Source: Syntrophomonadaceae bacterium
GTDB taxonomy: Bacteria > Bacillota > Dethiobacteria > DTU022
Assembly: GCA_003553305.1 (NCBI GenBank)
Contig: PWEB01000163.1
Location: 1-8,780 of the forward strand
Length of the DNA: 8,780 bases
Direction: 5' to 3'
A model generated the notes under the pieces. It was not told the DNA's origin and did not search any database. It saw only the letters and a list, made by a program, of their open reading frames with translations. The translations under genes were made by a program, and so were the position numbers. This document shows, in pieces, positions 7,070 through 8,780 of the stretch (position 1 is its first letter; each line of letters begins with the position of its first letter).

Positions 7070-7084
7070 TTTCAACCGGTGAAA
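7070..7084. repeat. Short imperfect inverted repeat upstream of the greA promoter
   Basis: TTTCA (7070-7074) and TGAAA (7080-7084) flank ACCGG, forming a near palindrome with one extra A. It ends 4 nt before the -35 box of the greA promoter. It follows a run of T (7067-7072) instead of preceding one, so it does not look like a terminator of the upstream pair. A regulator site is possible but unsupported. Confidence 0.25.
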
Positions 7085-7088
7085 TTCC

Positions 7089-7117
7089 TTGACAAGCCGG
7101 GGTGAACGCCTTATAAT
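7089..7117 (+). promoter_or_regulatory. Perfect-consensus sigma-A promoter for greA-lysS
   Basis: TTGACA (7089-7094), a 17-nt spacer and TATAAT (7112-7117): both hexamers match the sigma-A consensus at all twelve positions with the optimal spacing. The expected transcription start is near 7124, giving a leader of about 186 nt before the greA ATG. Such a strong promoter implies high basal output that is probably tempered by the leader elements just downstream. Confidence 0.85.
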
Positions 7118-7120
7118 AAA

Positions 7121-7134
7121 CCTCAAAATTGAGG
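7121..7134. promoter_or_regulatory. Inverted repeat at the greA transcription start, candidate operator
   Basis: CCTCAA (7121-7126), a two-base AA centre and TTGAGG (7129-7134) form a perfect 6-bp inverted repeat covering about -3 to +11 of the predicted transcript. A protein bound here would block promoter clearance; as RNA it could only make a very tight hairpin, so a DNA site is more likely. A third TTGAGG lies at 7193-7198. Confidence 0.4.
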
Positions 7135-7147
7135 ATTGACTGTTAAA

Positions 7148-7170
7148 AGTGTCAAGGCAAACTTGACACT
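7148..7170 (+). promoter_or_regulatory. Leader hairpin of the greA transcript, possible attenuator
   Basis: AGTGTCAAG (7148-7156) and CTTGACACT (7162-7170) are a perfect 9-bp inverted repeat around a 5-nt GCAAA loop, followed by the U-rich AATTTTATCTTTATT. It sits at about +25 to +47 of the predicted transcript. It could be a weak intrinsic terminator releasing a short leader RNA, or a DNA operator, since the arm shares CTTGACA with the -35 region. The U tract is interrupted, so termination would be incomplete, allowing greA-lysS expression. Confidence 0.45.
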
Positions 7171-7309
7171 AATTTTATCTTTATTGGCTTTGTTGAGGTA
7201 TGAAGCCGATCTTTATATTAACCGCCTTGAAGCGTTGAAATAATCATACACAATAAAAATACCATGAAGATGCATTTTTGAATTTATCCAGATAAGGAGG
7301 CAAAAGAAT

Positions 7310-7807
7310 ATGGCTAAAAATCAGGAGCATGTGAATAATAACGATGAATTGCTATTAACTAAAGAGGGTTTAGAGAAACTGGAAAAAGAGCTGGATCATT
7401 TAAGAACGACCAAGCGTAAAGAAATTGCTGATCGGATTAAGGAAGCTATCTCATACGGTGATATAACCGATAACGCCGAATATGAGGATGCAAAAAACGA
7501 GCAGGCTTTTGTAGAGGGCAGGATTATTACTTTAGAAAAAATGCTGCGCCGGGCCCGGCTTTTGGTAAAAGGTGAAGACGAAGATCATCATGTTGTTCTC
7601 GGCTCAAAGGTTAAGGTAAAAGATTTAATTAAAGGCACGGAACATGAATACACAATAGTGAGCACTGCTGAAGCTGATCCCAATGAAAAGAAGATTTCCA
7701 ACGAATCGCCGGTCGGTGGTGCACTAATGGGTTACACCATTGGTGATGAAGTGCAAGTAAAAGCACCCGCCGGAACTTTGAAGTACCGGATCGAAGATGT
7801 AAATTGA
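7310..7807 (+). CDS. greA: Transcription elongation factor GreA
   Basis: A 165-aa factor that enters the secondary channel of RNA polymerase and stimulates cleavage of the backtracked RNA 3' end, rescuing arrested complexes. The N-terminal antiparallel coiled coil covers about residues 17-88 (LTKEGLEKLEKELDHL ...), with the acidic tip in GDITDNAEYEDAK. D51 matches the E. coli D41, and D54 replaces the usual glutamate E44, a conservative change. The C-terminal FKBP-like domain (about 92-165) has VVLGSKVKVK and SPVGGALMGYTIGDEVQVKAP, as in the family. About ten extra residues (AKNQEHVNNN) precede the core. The ATG at 7310 has an ideal ribosome binding site, AAGGAGG (7294-7300). It is followed by lysS after 21 nt, the common Clostridia arrangement, so both share the strong promoter at 7089. 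Confidence 0.97.
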   Translation: MAKNQEHVNNNDELLLTKEGLEKLEKELDHLRTTKRKEIADRIKEAISYGDITDNAEYEDAKNEQAFVEGRIITLEKMLRRARLLVKGEDEDHHVVLGSKVKVKDLIKGTEHEYTIVSTAEADPNEKKISNESPVGGALMGYTIGDEVQVKAPAGTLKYRIEDVN

Positions 7808-7828
7808 GTTAAGATGGAGGTTGCAAAG

Positions 7829-8780
7829 ATGGAGCAGGAACAACAGTTAAACGAACTATTACAAGTCAGACGGCGCAAGATGGAGGATTTAAAAAGCAGG
7901 GGCATTGAACCATTTGGTTCTAAATTCGAAGCCGATCATTATTCTAAAGAAATTATTGACAACTTTGATACCCTCGAGGGCCAGGCAGTGACAATCGCCG
8001 GCCGGTTGATGAGCATTCGCTCCCACGGCAAGGCTACTTTTGCGCATATCCAGGATTACCAGGGGCAAATCCAGATTTATCTGCGCCTTGATCAGGTCGG
8101 TCCGGAGAAATATGAAGCTTTTGAGCTGGTTGATATAGGTGATTTTGTTGGTATAAGCGGAGAAATTTTCCGCACCAACAAAGGTGAAGTCACTATAAAA
8201 GTGAACGATTATACTTATCTTGCTAAAGCGCTGCGACCACTTCCGGAAAAGTGGCATGGGCTTAAAGATGTAGATTTGCGTTATCGTCAGCGCTATGTTG
8301 ACTTGATTGTTAACGAAGAAGTCCGGAATACTTTTATTAAGCGTAGTAAAATTATCCAAACTATGCGTGAGCTCTTAAATCAATGGGGCTTTCTTGAAAT
8401 GGAAACTCCGATCATGCAGAATATTGCTGGAGGTGCCCTGGCCCGTCCTTTTGTTACTTATCACAATGCGCTGGGGATCAGGCTGTATCTGCGGATTGCC
8501 ACTGAACTGCATTTAAAGAGACTGCTCGTAGGTGGTCTTGATAAGGTCTATGAGATTGGGCGCATCTTCAGAAATGAAGGCATTTCAACCATTCACAATC
8601 CCGAATTCACCTCGCTTGAGATCTACCAGAACTATGCTGACTATGAAGATATGATGTCTATAACGGAAAACCTGATTTACGAGATTGCCCAAAAAGTTTT
8701 AGGCAGCGCAGTGATTACTTTCCAGGGCAAAGAAGTTGATTTGACCCCGCCCTGGCCGCGGGAAAGCATGGTTGAGGTAG
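7829..8780 (+). CDS. lysS: Lysyl-tRNA synthetase, class II (3' end beyond window)
   Basis: Enzyme that charges tRNA-Lys with lysine in the cytoplasm. The first 317 residues, of roughly 490-500 in the family, are present, with no stop before the window ends. The N-terminal anticodon-binding OB-fold is seen at about 54-150 (VTIAGRLMSIRSHGKATFAHIQD). The class II core follows, with DLRYRQRYVDLI, then METPIMQNIAGGALARPF and LYLRIATELHLKRLLVGG, and motif 2 as VYEIGRIFRNEGISTIHNPEF (240-260), including the ATP-contacting R248 and the NEG loop. Motif 3 lies outside. LYLRIATELHLK differs from the usual LYLRIAPELYLK at two positions, a small oddity. ATG 7829 is preferred over the in-frame ATG 7814, because GGAGG (7816-7820) would lie inside the longer form and is 8 nt from 7829. 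Confidence 0.97.
   Translation, partial: MEQEQQLNELLQVRRRKMEDLKSRGIEPFGSKFEADHYSKEIIDNFDTLEGQAVTIAGRLMSIRSHGKATFAHIQDYQGQIQIYLRLDQVGPEKYEAFELVDIGDFVGISGEIFRTNKGEVTIKVNDYTYLAKALRPLPEKWHGLKDVDLRYRQRYVDLIVNEEVRNTFIKRSKIIQTMRELLNQWGFLEMETPIMQNIAGGALARPFVTYHNALGIRLYLRIATELHLKRLLVGGLDKVYEIGRIFRNEGISTIHNPEFTSLEIYQNYADYEDMMSITENLIYEIAQKVLGSAVITFQGKEVDLTPPWPRESMVEV

Noticed and set aside
7186..7207. GGCTT/AAGCC hairpin in the greA leader
   Set aside because: The stem is only 5 bp with a 12-nt loop and is not followed by a T-tract; too weak to call.
7889..8359. A 156-codon open frame on the - strand
   Set aside because: It lies wholly opposite lysS, whose protein sequence is unmistakable, and has no ribosome binding site or recognisable domain.

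Overview
The window looks like part of the chromosome of an anaerobic or fermentative low-to-mid GC Firmicute (class Clostridia, Peptococcaceae/Syntrophomonadaceae-like). The support is: strong Gram-positive style ribosome binding sites (AAGGAGG, AAAGGAG), several TTG start codons, a consensus sigma-A promoter, a dusB ... greA-lysS gene order that is common in Clostridia, and a remnant of the 2-hydroxyacyl-CoA dehydratase activase-related family, which is frequent in these anaerobes. This is inference from gene content; no rRNA or other phylogenetic marker is present. All genes are on the + strand.

Region 1 (1-3938) is the distal part of a peptide uptake operon. It holds the 3' end of an OppC/DppC-type permease, two complete OppD and OppF ATPases (the second ATG follows the first stop codon directly), and an M20 family metallopeptidase with all expected metal ligands. 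The likely job is to import short peptides and hydrolyse a peptide or N-acyl amino acid in the cytoplasm. I see no intrinsic terminator between these genes.

Region 2 (3939-4380) is a decayed gene. It keeps a good ribosome binding site, a start, and the C-terminal part of an activase-related CoA dehydratase family protein, but it has lost most of its N-terminal half and carries a frameshift at 4103-4110.

Region 3 (4411-8780) is an information-processing cluster: dusB (tRNA dihydrouridine synthase), a two-gene unit of a small helix-turn-helix protein and a 298-aa protein of uncertain function sometimes named quinate dehydrogenase-like, then greA (transcript cleavage factor) and the 5' two thirds of lysS (class II lysyl-tRNA synthetase, cut by the window end). 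greA-lysS is preceded by a perfect TTGACA-17-TATAAT promoter and an approximately 186-nt leader with an inverted repeat and a 9-bp hairpin. The HTH gene has its own plausible promoter with two overlapping palindromes just downstream.

The parts that are not ordinary housekeeping are the HTH/298-aa pair (function unknown, placed between dusB and greA), the structured greA leader, and the pseudogene. No CRISPR array, tRNA, rRNA or insertion sequence was seen.
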